From NCBI GenBank assembly GCA_001600415.1, contig BCJX01000010.1, forward strand, positions 560,486 to 582,653: DNA of 22,168 bases. The letters run 5' to 3'. The translations under genes were made by a program, and so were the position numbers. Of the stretch, positions 1-10,382 are shown in pieces. The notes beneath the pieces were generated by a model. The model had not been told where the DNA came from and did not search any database. It worked only from the letters and a program-made list of their open reading frames with translations. Numbering within the stretch: the first letter of the stretch is position 1; every line of letters starts with the position of its first letter. The stretch comes from Pascua guehoae. Its lineage: Eukaryota; Basidiomycota; Tremellomycetes; Trichosporonales; Trichosporonaceae.

Positions 1-39
1 GCCCCCCCACTTCCACCCTTCCCTGCGCTCACGCCCCAG

Positions 40-673
40 GTACATGGTCTGCCCGCCGCGCTTCCAGCTCCTGCACTGCCTGCGCAACCGGGTGATCGGC
101 GGCGCGTCGTACTTTGTCGACTCGTTTGCGGCCGCGCAGCACTTCAAGGCCGCCGAGCCGCAGCTGTATGCCAACCTGCAGCGCAACTGGCTCGAGTACG
201 AGTACGACAATGACGGGCACTATGTGTCATACGTGCACCCCGTGCTGCCGCTCAAGCCGCTCGACTCGCCCGACATCCACGTCGCGGTCAACTGGAGCCC
301 GCCGTTCCAGGCCCCCGGCGTCCGGCGTATCGTGGACGGTACGGGTGCAGCGCCCGCCGACCCGGCCGCGGCCGCGCGCGCAGAGACGGAATTCTACACG
401 GCCCTCCAGCGCTTCCAGGAGGCCCTCGACCGCCCAGAGTTCCGCTACGAGTTTACCATGAACGAAGGCGACCTCGTCCTCTTTGACAACCAGCGCGTCC
501 TCCACGCCCGCACCGCCTTCCGCGACAAGACGGACGAGGAAATCAAGCGCGACAACACGCAGATTGTCCCTGGAGAGCCCACCCGCTGGCTCAAGGGGTG
601 TTACCTCGACGGCTCGGCCGTGTGGGACAAGCTCGCGGCGCTCAATGACCAGGTGCACGGCATCAAGAAGTAG
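40..673 (+). CDS. Gamma-butyrobetaine / trimethyllysine dioxygenase family, 3' terminal exon (5' partial)
   Basis: Enzymes of this family are Fe(II)/2-oxoglutarate oxygenases of carnitine biosynthesis that hydroxylate gamma-butyrobetaine or trimethyllysine. The exon follows a pyrimidine-rich stretch ending in CCCCAG at 39, and its first full codon is TAC at 41. Visible family features are QLLHCLRN near the start, GDLVLFDNQRVLHART holding the distal iron-binding His, and RWLKGCYLDG holding the Arg expected to bind 2-oxoglutarate. The HxD iron motif normally lies about 15 residues before QLLHC, so it should be in the preceding exon, outside the window. The ATG at 44 is internal, not the start. 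The stop is TAG at 671-673. The C-terminal motifs do not separate the two possible substrates. Family assignment is confident; substrate is not. Confidence 0.85.
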
Positions 674-1400
674 CGCAGCGACGAGGTCGGGCTCGCGTGT
701 TCGGGTGTCGAGCCTCGGGTCATCGGTAGTGGTGCCCATGGCAACGCCATGACGACGCAGAAGAGAAAGGGAGGGGAAGGGAATAGCATAGCAAACAAAG
801 CACAGAGCAGGCGATCAAAAGGGCATCTGGTAGATAAAGTAGAGCAGAGACGAAACGTGCATGAAGAACCTAAAGGACAGGCCTGTGCCAGTCAGTGCCA
901 GTGGCCTGGCCGTTTGGAAATACAGTGAAGGAGCGGCGAGTGAGCTGCTTTCGGGGTGGGCGGACCCTGCCAGAGGGAATGGGACGCTGCAGTGTCAGTG
1001 TCCCGCACTCTAACAGAACTACCGTCGTTACACGCCACAATGAGCTACTGGCGGTAATGCACGACAGGTCGAGACCACGCATATCCCACAGCCCAGGACT
1101 GGCGCACCGGCACACATGCTGGCGACCGCATCCCCCCGCAACGACAACGCAAGGAGCACTGCTGCATGCTACACCTTGTCACTATGGCCATTGTTTCGTA
1201 CACTACTTCTATGCAAATGCGGTCGGCGTCGGCGTCGGACCACGACCTCGACCTCGACGCCCCCAGACGTCTCCAGACGTCCACTTCCCACTCTATCCCT
1301 CTATCCCCCTCCTCTATCCCGTCCTTGCTGTTCCCCTCAGCCTGCCCTCGCCGGGCCTCACTCTGTACCCATCGCCGTATCCTCTGCTCCTATCCACCCG
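674..1400. other. Convergent intergenic region (3' ends of dioxygenase and NUP192)
   Basis: This 727 bp stretch holds the two facing 3' untranslated regions. I see no coding potential. The right half (about 1285-1400) is a pyrimidine-rich tract on the + strand, purine-rich in the NUP192 transcript sense. Around 1217-1300 there are short tandem duplications (GGCGTC, CCTCGA, CCAGACGTC), which look like slippage rather than sites. No polyadenylation signal could be assigned. Confidence 0.6.
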
Positions 1401-4400
1401 CTACTCTGTAAAGCCGGCACAGAGCTCGCGGAGGCGCCTGACGAGCATGGCATGGTACGCGTCGTCCTTCCTGTCGAGGGCGGCGTCGACGTCGTCGAGG
1501 CGGTCGAGGACACCAGAGAGCATTGCGGCGGTGCGCTCGAGGGCGCGGGCGTTTGTGCCTCCCGCCGTGCTGGCGGCGACGCTCGTGCTAAAGCTGAGCG
1601 AGAGCGTGTCGGGCCGTACGGCCGAGTTTTCAGAGGCATAGTAGAGCATGTGCCGCCAGATGAGGAGGAGGAGGGATTCAATCATGTCTGCGGGCAGTGT
1701 TAGTGGGGTGTACGTAGGCTTGTTGAGAGTGCTCACTGTAGATGGCGCCGACGCGGGCGGCAAAGTTTTGCTGCAGCTCGTCGACGGTCTCGGCCTCGAA
1801 TCCGGGCACGACCACGTCCTCGCCCGCGGCAAGCTTATCTGCGACGTCGTCGTAGGCGGCTGAGAGGTCCTGTGCGTTCTCGGCGAGGCTGGCAACGAGC
1901 TCGACCGCGGTCGGGAGGCTGGGCGCCGACGAAATATAACCCTGGCCATGGTTGCGCGCAATGCCCGTGGTGAACACGGGAGCGGCGTCGCCATTCTTGA
2001 GCCCCGTCGTCGTTGCGCACAAGTAGGCAAGAATGACCTGGTTGAGCGCGCGGACCTTGTCTTCTGCGCGCGCCAGGTCGGCATCCGCACTCGCGCCCGT
2101 GTCGTCGTCGCGTAGGCTGTCTGGCCATGAGCGGTCAAAGAACTTGGCCGCGAGGGAAAGGACGGCGAGGTGGAACGCGCCAAAGCCAGATACACTCCGC
2201 AAGTCGGCCGCGGGCACCTTTGGCACGACCATGGTCAGGAGCGCAATAATGAGACGCGCCTCGTCAATGCCCGTCGGCGTCACAAAGGCCTGGTTTTCGC
2301 GCAACAGGATCAGAAGCGACTCGCGGTGCGCATTGAGGAAGCTGAGCGCGTGGCCAATGCCGCGCGGCTTGGTCGACGACAGCACGCGCACAAGCAGCTG
2401 TAGGGCACACATGAGCACGCGGTGCTGGCGCTGCACCATCTCGGCCCCCACGACGTCGTCTGGATGTCGTCAGCATGCACGTCGAAAGAATGCCCCGTCA
2501 CAACTAAACTCACCAAGCACGTCGTCGCTAAACGGCTGCACGGCCAGGAACGCGCACGTCGCAAACGCCTCAAACACACCGGCCTCGACGAGATCCTCAG
2601 AGCCCTTTGTGCTGCCCGCGTACGCAATCAGGAATGCCACCTTTGCCTCGTAGACCCAGTACGCATGGAGGTTTTCAGGCTGCGGGCCCAGGCACTCTTG
2701 CAACGCAATCTCGCGGTCCTTGATGGAGCGGACAAACTGCGCGAGGTAGCCGCCGAGCGTGAGCGGAAGCGTGAGAGAGCGGTCGCCGAGCCCGACAATG
2801 CCGGCGAGGAGGGACAGGCACTCGGTCTTCCACACATCGCGCATGTCCATGGCATCGCGGCACAGGAATCCGACAAAGCGGTCCTTGCGCGCCGAGAGCG
2901 CCGAAACGGTCGCGCGGTGCAGCGCGTGTCCGCCGTCTTCGGGCACGAGCTGGAGGTACTGGCTAACCGCAGCGTAGAGGTTTCCGCGCGCGTTCTCATT
3001 CATGCCAGGGCGGATCGCAGCGTCGACGACCTTCAGGAGCGTGGTGGCCAACCGGTCAATGGGGAGGTTGGCGCTGTCGAGCGGCGCGAGGATGATGACA
3101 AGCTGCGTCAGGCCCTCGAGCACCACCTCGCACAGCACCTCGAGGACGCCTGGAGCCAGGTCGCCGCCAAGACGGTCAAGCACGGAATCAAGCAGCTCAA
3201 ACACGAGCACCTCTTGCCTGTCCTCGGGGACATTGTGGAAGAGCATGGCGAGCGCAACCTTGAGCGTCTCATTCCACGCCGTCAGGAACGAGCCCTTTGC
3301 AATCGCAATCTCCGTCTCGCGGTTCTTCATGGCCAGGCGGCGCACGATATAGTCGGCCTCTTTGAGCATGGCCACGGCCGACGTGCCCGGGATGACTGCG
3401 CCCTGGCGCTCGAGTTGTCGCCGGTGCGCGCGGAGTGCGCGTGCAAGCATCTCGAGGTCGTACCAGTCGGAATCGGGGCGCTTGAATTGGTCAAACGCAA
3501 AGCCAGAGTAAAACTCGAGCACCTTGTTTTGCGTGGCGTCACCAGCGTCCGTCTCGGTAAACTGGATATCGACAACGGACACGAGGTCGATGAGCAATGG
3601 TGGCCGCTGTGCCTCGTCGTCGTCGCCCTCGTCCGAGAACAATTGCTCGGCAATAAACTCGGACGACGCGCCGTGGCCCTCGTACGCATACGTCTGGAGC
3701 GCGACGCACGCCAGAATGTATCGCAAATAGTCGAGGTAGGCGACCAGTGTACCAGCAGAAGTCTCGACGCTGTCGGTAAACGTCGTCGCCGTGCCCATGC
3801 CGACGACCTCGCGAGTAGCCGGCGGGCATGTGCGCGGGAGGTCGGCAAGCTGCTGAGCAGGGTATGCCTCAAACGACTCGGCATACGCCATTGTGGCGGG
3901 GCCAGTGAGCGAGTCGGAGAAGAGCTGGTGGAGAAGCTGGGTGCTCTTTGCCGCAAGAACGGGGTGAAGCTGGATCACTGGTGGTGTGCCATTGAGCTGT
4001 GCGAGGACGACACCAAGACACGAGAGACGCGACGTCGGGGCGCGGGGGTCCTGGAGGCCGAGCTCGCGTGCGCGGAAGTCGAACCCAAGCAAAAAGTGGG
4101 CAATGTTGGGCGACGTGGCGTCGGCTGTCCCCTCGACCAAGAGGTCGAGAATGGTCGAGCGGATGAGCATGGGCAGCGCGTCGGTCGTTCCCTCACCAGA
4201 CAGAACCTCCTTTGCCGCTGCGTCGACCTCTTCGGGTGCCAGATCCTCGCCCTCGGCCCCAAGACGGTTGCAAAAGCCCTGGGCGATGCGGATCGACTCG
4301 TCGGACGCGTCGATAATGCCCGCGAGGCGGTTCATGGCCTTGGAGTACTCGCCGCGGAAAATGTCCGTGCTGGAGAACAATGGCGACTGGGCAAGTGCAA

Positions 4401-6966
4401 TGACAATCTTGAGGCTCACAAACGAAATGGACAAGTCGCTGTCGCCGACAGAGAGTGCAATGCCGGTGACGTTGGAAAGGCGGTTGAGGAGATGGTGGTC
4501 GAGTGACTGGAAGCCGAGTGGGCGCCTAAAGCCAGCCGACGAGGTGAGGGTGAGAAGAAGAACGTCGGAAAAGACGAGCTGCACGTCCAGGATTCGGTAG
4601 TAGATACGCAAGACGCGGAGCAAGCAGCTGTTGATAATCTTTGGGCGAGGCTGAGACAGGCCAGTGGCGTGGTCAACAACGTCAGCAAGAGGTGAAAACA
4701 CGGCCTGGTCGGAGAGGAGGCGCAAGAGGACGAGGAAGCCTGGCTGGTCGGCCAGTGCTGCAGCCGTTCCGCGCGTGCCCGTGAGGAGGTCGGTAAGGTC
4801 GAAAGACAAAAGGGCCTTTTCGAAAAAGGCGAGAACCGCATCGAGCATCTCCCAGTTCTCGCCCTCGCGCGTGTACCGACGCTGGGTGAGGAGAACCCGG
4901 TCGATAATGTAGACGGCGCCGCGACGAATGGCATTGTTGACACGCGACTTTTCGCTCGGAATCAATGCTGTCAAAAAGCCAATGTACGCGCGTGTCAACG
5001 GGTAGACGGACGCATCCTGCTCGGTGACCTCCATACGCTGGATCCAGCCAATGGGCACTGGCACGCGCGAGCCCTCGCGCACCTCGAGTGTTGGGTCGGC
5101 AAACGAGACGCGCTCGTAAAACTCGACGGCGCGCGAGACAATGTCGTCGTCGGCCGAGTCGCCGCGACGCGTGACAAACGCGGTAATGGCGTTGAGAATT
5201 GTCGCCTTGAGGTCGGTCGGAATGTCGCAGTTGACAAAGTCAAACAGCAGCTGCAGCGGGTGCGGCTTGGACTGGAGGAGTGCGCCGCGCGCCACGACTG
5301 ACCCACGGACGACAGTCGCGAGCAGCTTGGTCCACCCTCCCAGCTCGAGGTACTCTGCTTCGGCCATTTGCGACTCGAGAATCTGGGGCCGGTTGGTGCG
5401 CGTGTCGTACAAGTGGGGCATCATTTCGGTGTAGTGCTGGTAAAACTTGAACAACGACGCCCACGACAGCCTCGTGTCCTTGAGCTTTTCGTAGCACTTG
5501 GACGCGCACACGGGGCCAGTCGAGATGGCTGTGATCATGTCCCAGAACGCGGTTGGCGCATACGTCCCGCGGTTGTCGAGGACAACCGACGTAAACACCG
5601 ACTCGTCCCATAGGCTCTCGGCGCTATCTGGTGGCAGGTTGGAGTAGACTGCCGCCATGAGTGCGAGGAAGGCCTGGTAGTTTGCTGCGGGCGCCTGCGA
5701 GCGACGCACCCCGACGTCCTCCTCCTTGACCTTGAGGGTGCGGAGGAAATGACGCTTGGTGGCCAGCCACACGACCAGCTGCTCGAGCTGGGCGTAGAGG
5801 AACGCATTGTTGGATGGGTCGGAGCGCTCGGCGCATGCCAGAATGGGGTCCTCGGGGATCTGGTCGAGATTGTCAATGAGACCCGTGAGGAACTGGAGCG
5901 TGCCAGCGCTGACCGCGTCCTGGATGTTGCGCTCTGCTTGGTCGGCGTCGAGCTGGACCGTCTGGAGCAAGGTTGGCTGGTTGCGGAGAGCGGAAATGTA
6001 AAAGAGCGACCAGTGGAGCTTGACCGCGTCGCGCAGAGGTCCGACGGCAAACGTCTCGCCAAACACAATGTTGGAGACGACAAGCACAAACTTGGAGTGC
6101 TGCATGTAGGCTGCGACAGTCTCAAAGCGTGGGTCAGTCTCGGAGAGCGACTCGAGAGGTTCCGTCGCAGCGCAAAAGGCCGCCAACACTGTGGCAGCCA
6201 CGGGGTCTGGTCGTGGGCACTTTTTCAGCCACTTGACAACCTTTACCACCTGCGAGCTCTTGAGTAAACCTGCCTGGGCGATGGTACCGAGGATGCCGGC
6301 AAGTCGGTTTTGTTCTCCACGGAGGCTGGCGACACGGAAGTTGACTAGGTCAAACGCCGCGCCCGACGCCTGGACACGGACAAGCGTGCTCAGTCGGGCG
6401 TGGATCGCGTCAATCTGATCCACGACCACGTCGGCAAAGTATCCCACTGCGCCCTTTTCGTCCAAGAGGTCCTCGACCCAGACGCGGAGGTCGTCAAACG
6501 GCTCGCCAACCTCGGCATCGGGGCCGACCGTCACGCGGAGCAGCTCCTTTGTAAAGTCGAGCAAGCTCGTCAAGGCCTCGTGCAACAAGTAGACTGCAAT
6601 CTCGGCGTCGGAGCGTTCGGGGAAGCGTGATCGCGCCTGCACGGCGTGCAGGGCAAGGATTCCGGCGAGGAGATGCGAGACGTTGACATTGTCGGCAATC
6701 GCGTTGGTCGTCACGAGCAGCTCGTCCGTGATGCGCACCTCGACACCGTCGGCGGTGGAGACGGGCGAGTTTGCAATAAACTTCTTGTCCTCTTCATTTG
6801 GTGTTGGGAGTGCTGTGAGCGCGAGAATCCATGGCCGCGCTTGGTCGAGGAGGGCGAAGAGTCGGCGCACAAGCGAGGTCGTCGGTTGGGTCGCGACGAG
6901 CGCAAGCACGTGCTGCAGCTGCGTGAACAGAGACGGGTCCCACTGTGATAGTGGCAGCCGCGACAT
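1401..6966 (-). CDS. NUP192: Nucleoporin Nup192/Nup205, inner-ring scaffold
   Basis: Nup192/Nup205 is a very large alpha-helical solenoid of the nuclear pore inner ring that binds Nic96/Nup93 and Nup53. Model: complement(join(1401..1687,1737..2459,2514..6966)), 1820 residues. The family is usually about 1680-2010 residues. Introns 2460-2513 (54 nt) and 1688-1736 (49 nt) have GTGAGT/GTGAGC donors, CTGAC/CTAAC branch sites and CAG acceptors, and splicing keeps frame (DDVL joins DDVVGAEM; VGAIY joins NMIESL). Family-like blocks include ISTGPVCASKCYEKL near residue 480 and YPLTRAYIGFLTAL near 650, within continuous leucine-rich helical sequence with no low-complexity interruptions. I chose the ATG at 6966 because SRLPLSQWDPSLF resembles a Nup192 N-terminus and has G at -3. 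An in-frame ATG at 7125 would add a Ser/Pro-rich leader that looks untranslated. It shares its upstream region with HTZ1. Confidence 0.93.
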
Positions 6967-7334
6967 GGCGAGCGCGGAAGGGGAAGGGGAGGGTGATGAG
7001 GGTGGGTGGGGGTTGAGTTGGATGAAGTTGATGGCGATGGAGAGGGTGTTGTGCTCGTCCAAGTTGGACAACACGGGCGGGTCAAATCTCGAGCAGCCTG
7101 CAAGCTGGATGCTTGTCATGGCCACGTGGTTTTATTTATTTCCCATTTATTTTCCATATTTAATCCCACTATTCAAGGTGGAAGTCACGTTGTCCATTTC
7201 CATTCCCGGTCCAAGGTTCAGTCGTAAACAAGCCGACCGTCACCGGCAGCCGCCACCAACACTGTCCAACTCGCCATCCACCCAGTACCCCACTGCACTC
7301 GACTCCATCCATCCCATCCATCCACCTGCGCATC
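6967..7334. promoter_or_regulatory. Divergent NUP192 / HTZ1 promoter region
   Basis: 368 bp separate the two start codons. The region contains a palindromic CACGTG E-box at 7123-7128, followed directly by an A/T-rich stretch (7129-7162, rich in TTTATTT and TTTCC). In this GC-rich genome that stretch stands out as a likely nucleosome-poor segment. CCATCC repeats at about 7305-7323 lie just before the HTZ1 start. CACGTG is bound by bHLH factors such as Cbf1 and Pho4 in yeasts; the factor acting here is unknown. Promoter role is inferred from position and composition. Confidence 0.6.
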
Positions 7335-7994
7335 ATGTCCTCAAAGACCACCGGTGGCAAGGGCGGCAAGGCCAAGACATCCTCCGAGACAAAGGTCCTC
7401 ACGACGCGGTCCTCCAAGGCCGGTCTCCAGGTGGGTCTCTGGCGCCATCGCGTCCGCATAGTGACCATGGCTAACTCTGCCTACAGTTCCCCGTCGGTCG
7501 TATTCACAGGTACATTTCTGGCCTGCGCGTGTGTTGGGTTTGTTCTGACACTCGATTCACAGGTTCCTGCGTAACAAGAACGCCAACAACGTGCGCGTCG
7601 GTGCCAAGGCAGCCGTCTACGTTGCTGCCATTATGGAGTACCTCACTGCCGAGGTCCTCGAGCTTGCCGGTGAGCATCGCGTCCGTGGATGCGGAATGCA
7701 CGACCCCGAACCCCTCGGATAGAACTGACGCGCGCCAGGAAACGCTGCCAAGGACTTGCGCGTCAAGCGCATCACCCCCCGCCACCTACAGCTTGCCATC
7801 CGCGGCGACGAAGAGCTCGACCTGCTCATCCGCGCCACTATTGCAGGCGGTGGTGTCCTCCCGCACATCCACAAGGTACGCAGCGCGTTGTGGCGTGCGC
7901 GTGCACGTGTGCGCAGCATTGCTGACCCCGCTTCCAGAACCTCATCACCAAGCCATCCCAAAGCCAGAAACTCAAGAAGGTCGCCGCCGCTTAG
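7335..7994 (+). CDS. HTZ1: Histone variant H2A.Z
   Basis: H2A.Z replaces H2A in nucleosomes flanking promoters and is deposited by SWR1-type remodellers. Model: join(7335..7430,7487..7509,7563..7669,7739..7875,7938..7994), 139 residues, normal for the family. The four introns (56, 53, 69 and 62 nt) each have a CTAAC or CTGAC-type branch site and CAG acceptor, and all junctions keep frame. The product has a Lys/Gly-rich acetylatable tail (residues 1-28), then [13 protein letters not shown], the histone fold with [21 protein letters not shown], and [18 protein letters not shown]. The stretch [21 protein letters not shown] is the H2A.Z-specific docking-domain version, and there is no SQ(E/D)Φ tail as in H2A.X. 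Exon 2 is only 23 nt. The ATG has A at -3. Transcribed head-to-head with NUP192. Confidence 0.96.
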
Positions 7995-8281
7995 TGATGC
8001 CAGTTGCCGAAATGGCGACCGTGGACAATGTGTACTATCCTATGTTTCACCACGCTTCCTGTGGCCACCCCTTCGTTTCGCTCCTATCCTTATGCAGCAC
8101 CCCTGCCATTTGTGTGTAGTTGGGCCCGTGTGGCCGCGGTTCCTCGTTGGTGTTTGTCCCTAGCCCTCGAAAGCTGTCTCCGACGTGGTCTCTTCCTGTA
8201 TCAAGCACACTCTCCTGTCTGCGCCTCAGCCCATACCCCTACCTCTCTGTCCCTCCTCCCCCCCGGCTTCTCCGCCCCCGT
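7995..8281. other. Convergent intergenic region (HTZ1 and MAK32-like 3' ends)
   Basis: 287 bp of untranslated sequence between two facing stop codons. It has a pyrimidine-rich stretch on the + strand from about 8210 to 8280. I see no gene or defined terminator. Overlapping 3' UTRs are likely. Confidence 0.6.
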
Positions 8282-9955
8282 CTATGCCTGTATCTCCTCT
8301 GTACGCTCTCTCGTCTCTGCACCCTGCATCCTCTCCGCCAGCTCGCGCAGGCGCGTCCACGGCGAGTCGCCATTCCACAACCCCTCCTCCGTAAGTCTCG
8401 GCAGCCCGCGCTGCTCGATTGCAAAGCTCGCCGCCGCAGCGCCATACACTGTCGCCGCGCGGTAATCGCCCGTGAGGATGAGCCCCGCAAGAAGTCCGCC
8501 CATGAACGCGTTGCCTCCGCCCGTGGGGTCGACGACGCGCCTGTCTCCGTCCCCGTGGCGCCAGAACGCAGGCACCCATCCCGCCCACGAGGGGGCGAGC
8601 GTGTACGCGCCGTCTGCGCCCGCACGCACGATGATGGCCGGAATAGGCCCGCCAGCGTCGGCGACGAGCGAGTGGAATGCGTGCGCACAGCGCTCAACAG
8701 GGGCGGTCGCGAACGCTGGGCCGAGGATAGTCTGCAGCTCGAGGTGGTTTGGGCTGGGTGTCAGTGCGTGGTGTGACAACGGGGTTGTCGGGAGCACGAG
8801 CACATACCTGAAGATGGCGAAGCGCCGTGCCAGGTCGACATACGCGGCCGTCATCCCCGGCTCGACTTTCTGCCTGTCAGCCGTGCCGCCCATGTCAGCC
8901 TGGTTAGCGCCTGGATAGCAGCTCCAGGCGAACAGGCAGACGGCGTGACGACCTCGGCAAAGACAACATTTTGGTCTAGGCACCTACGCCCTCATCACGT
9001 ACACGGATGAGAGGCTCCCATGCCATCTTTCCCGCCCACTCGAAACGCTCGGCTTCGTCGACGATCGACCCCGCCCGCGACGTATCGCACACGACGTGGA
9101 GCCATTCGGGGGCAGTGTCGAACGCGGTGGCCGGGGACAAAAAGTCCGCCGGTGTAAGCCGGAGCTGGGGCGAGAGGTACTTGAAAGTCTGGTGGCCTTG
9201 ACTGTATTGGAGATGGAGGTGATCCGGTCCGGGGTCAGTGAGGACGCAGTCGCGTAGTAACAGATCACGATGTCGGAGGAGAAGAACCACGTGCAGAACA
9301 TGGTGATGGCATGAGGGGTGCGATAAGCACGACGGTCAGCCCAACTCGAAAGGTCACCGCTCGGCGCACCCAATAACCCGCCCCGAGTAGACGTTGAGCG
9401 CCCGCGTCGTCGGTCCATGTCGCCGTCGGAACCACACGGCCCCCGCTCCCAGCCCCTCGAGCGTGTGCTGGAAGGCTGGGGGAAAGTCGTCGCCGACGTC
9501 GGCGATAAAGCCAACGTGCGAGGGCGGGAGGAAGAGACGTGCACCGACCGCGGCGTACAGGCCGCCTCCGCCCAGCTGTTAGTGTGAGTGGCGTCGACGA
9601 CGAGTATGGGCGACAATGGGGCGGGTGTGTGGTTGGTCAGTGCGACGACGAGGCCGTGGATATAATTGAGACGAACGCGAGCCCAACATAGAGCTGGGTC
9701 GTTGACAACACGATATCAGTACACCGTCCACCCGCCTGCTTCGCTTTGTCCTTTGTACTTTGCACCAGTCGCGCACGATTCACGCACCACCTCGTCGTCT
9801 GCAGGCACCTGGTTGCCACCGTCGTCGTGCACCGCAAAGTGGTCGATGATGAGCATGCCTGCAGTCAGCGCCGTGTGCCGTGCATACCATGGCATACCGA
9901 GGGTCGCGACCCTGCCCCGCCCAGCGAGCGCGGCGGGCGACGGGGGCTCAAACAT
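8282..9955 (-). CDS. MAK32: MAK32-like pfkB-family carbohydrate kinase homologue
   Basis: pfkB proteins phosphorylate sugars or nucleosides; the Mak32 branch is known in yeast for maintaining L-A dsRNA virus and has no firm substrate. Model: complement(join(8282..8753,8808..8869,9003..9201,9370..9575,9788..9858,9898..9955)), 355 residues, close to yeast Mak32 (about 363). In order: VATLGMLIIDHF (residues 15-30), LGGGGLYAAVGARLFLPP (44 onward), IADVGDDFP, FKYLSPQLRLTP, a WEP motif, IFSPNHLELQTILG (197-210), and VVDPTGGGNAFMGGL (272-286), the pfkB C-terminal signature. The signature has Asn280 where most pfkB enzymes have the catalytic Asp. All junctions keep phase. Least certain are intron 9576-9787 (212 nt, possible missed small exon), the donor at 9369 and the 39-nt in-frame intron 9859-9897. 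The ATG context is weak (T at -3). Confidence 0.82.
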
Positions 9956-10382
9956 CGAGGCTCGGGCAAGGATCACGCGCAAGGTTGAGAAAAAAAAAAC
10001 CGGCAATTGGAGTGGGTGGTAGGGTCTGAGGTGGATCTGGGTACTGAAGTGGCTTTGGTCGTGACGTAGGCCGAGGACGACGACTTTTGACATTACTCTT
10101 CTCACCACCGCCCCTCCTTTCTTGACTTTCTCACACCACCCCCGCACGTCTCGCCATTCTCAACGGCGCATACGTCGGCGCTGACCAGAATACTTGTACT
10201 GTGCACGACTGCAGTGCTGCTCCTCGCGACAGTTGGCCCCTCCGGGACAGGTATCGCGCCCCGCCGCTCCAGCCCCGTTCCGGTTGCCGCCACCGACCCG
10301 ACCTCGTGACTGGCAATTCACATCCTCCCCTCCTTCACCACTTCTCATCCACCACCTCGCACTTTTCACAACACCAACCACG
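9956..10382. promoter_or_regulatory. Divergent promoter region, MAK32-like / DUF3712 gene
   Basis: 427 bp between start codons. A run of 10 A at 9990-9999 (T in the MAK32-like sense) lies close to that gene's start. The right end (about 10320-10382) is a CT-rich leader with CAACACCAACCACG before the ATG, typical of fungal transcription start regions. No TATA box was found. Regulatory role is inferred from position. Confidence 0.5.

Noticed and set aside
895..1641. 248-codon + strand frame
   Set aside because: It overlaps the last NUP192 exon in antisense, and its unique part is low-complexity intergenic sequence.
2422..4506. 694-codon open frame on the + strand
   Set aside because: It is antisense to NUP192 exon sequence, runs straight across the 54-nt intron, has highly charged unstructured composition and shows no family motifs. 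Long antisense frames are expected in GC-rich coding DNA.
6967..7125. In-frame upstream start for NUP192 at 7125
   Set aside because: The added 53 residues are Ser/Pro-rich at the junction and resemble a CT-rich leader. The ATG at 6966 starts family-like sequence with a good context.
10194..10382. In-frame N-terminal extension of the DUF3712 protein
   Set aside because: The extension lies in the CT-rich leader, and the ATG at 10383 has better context and begins a plausible cytosolic tail.
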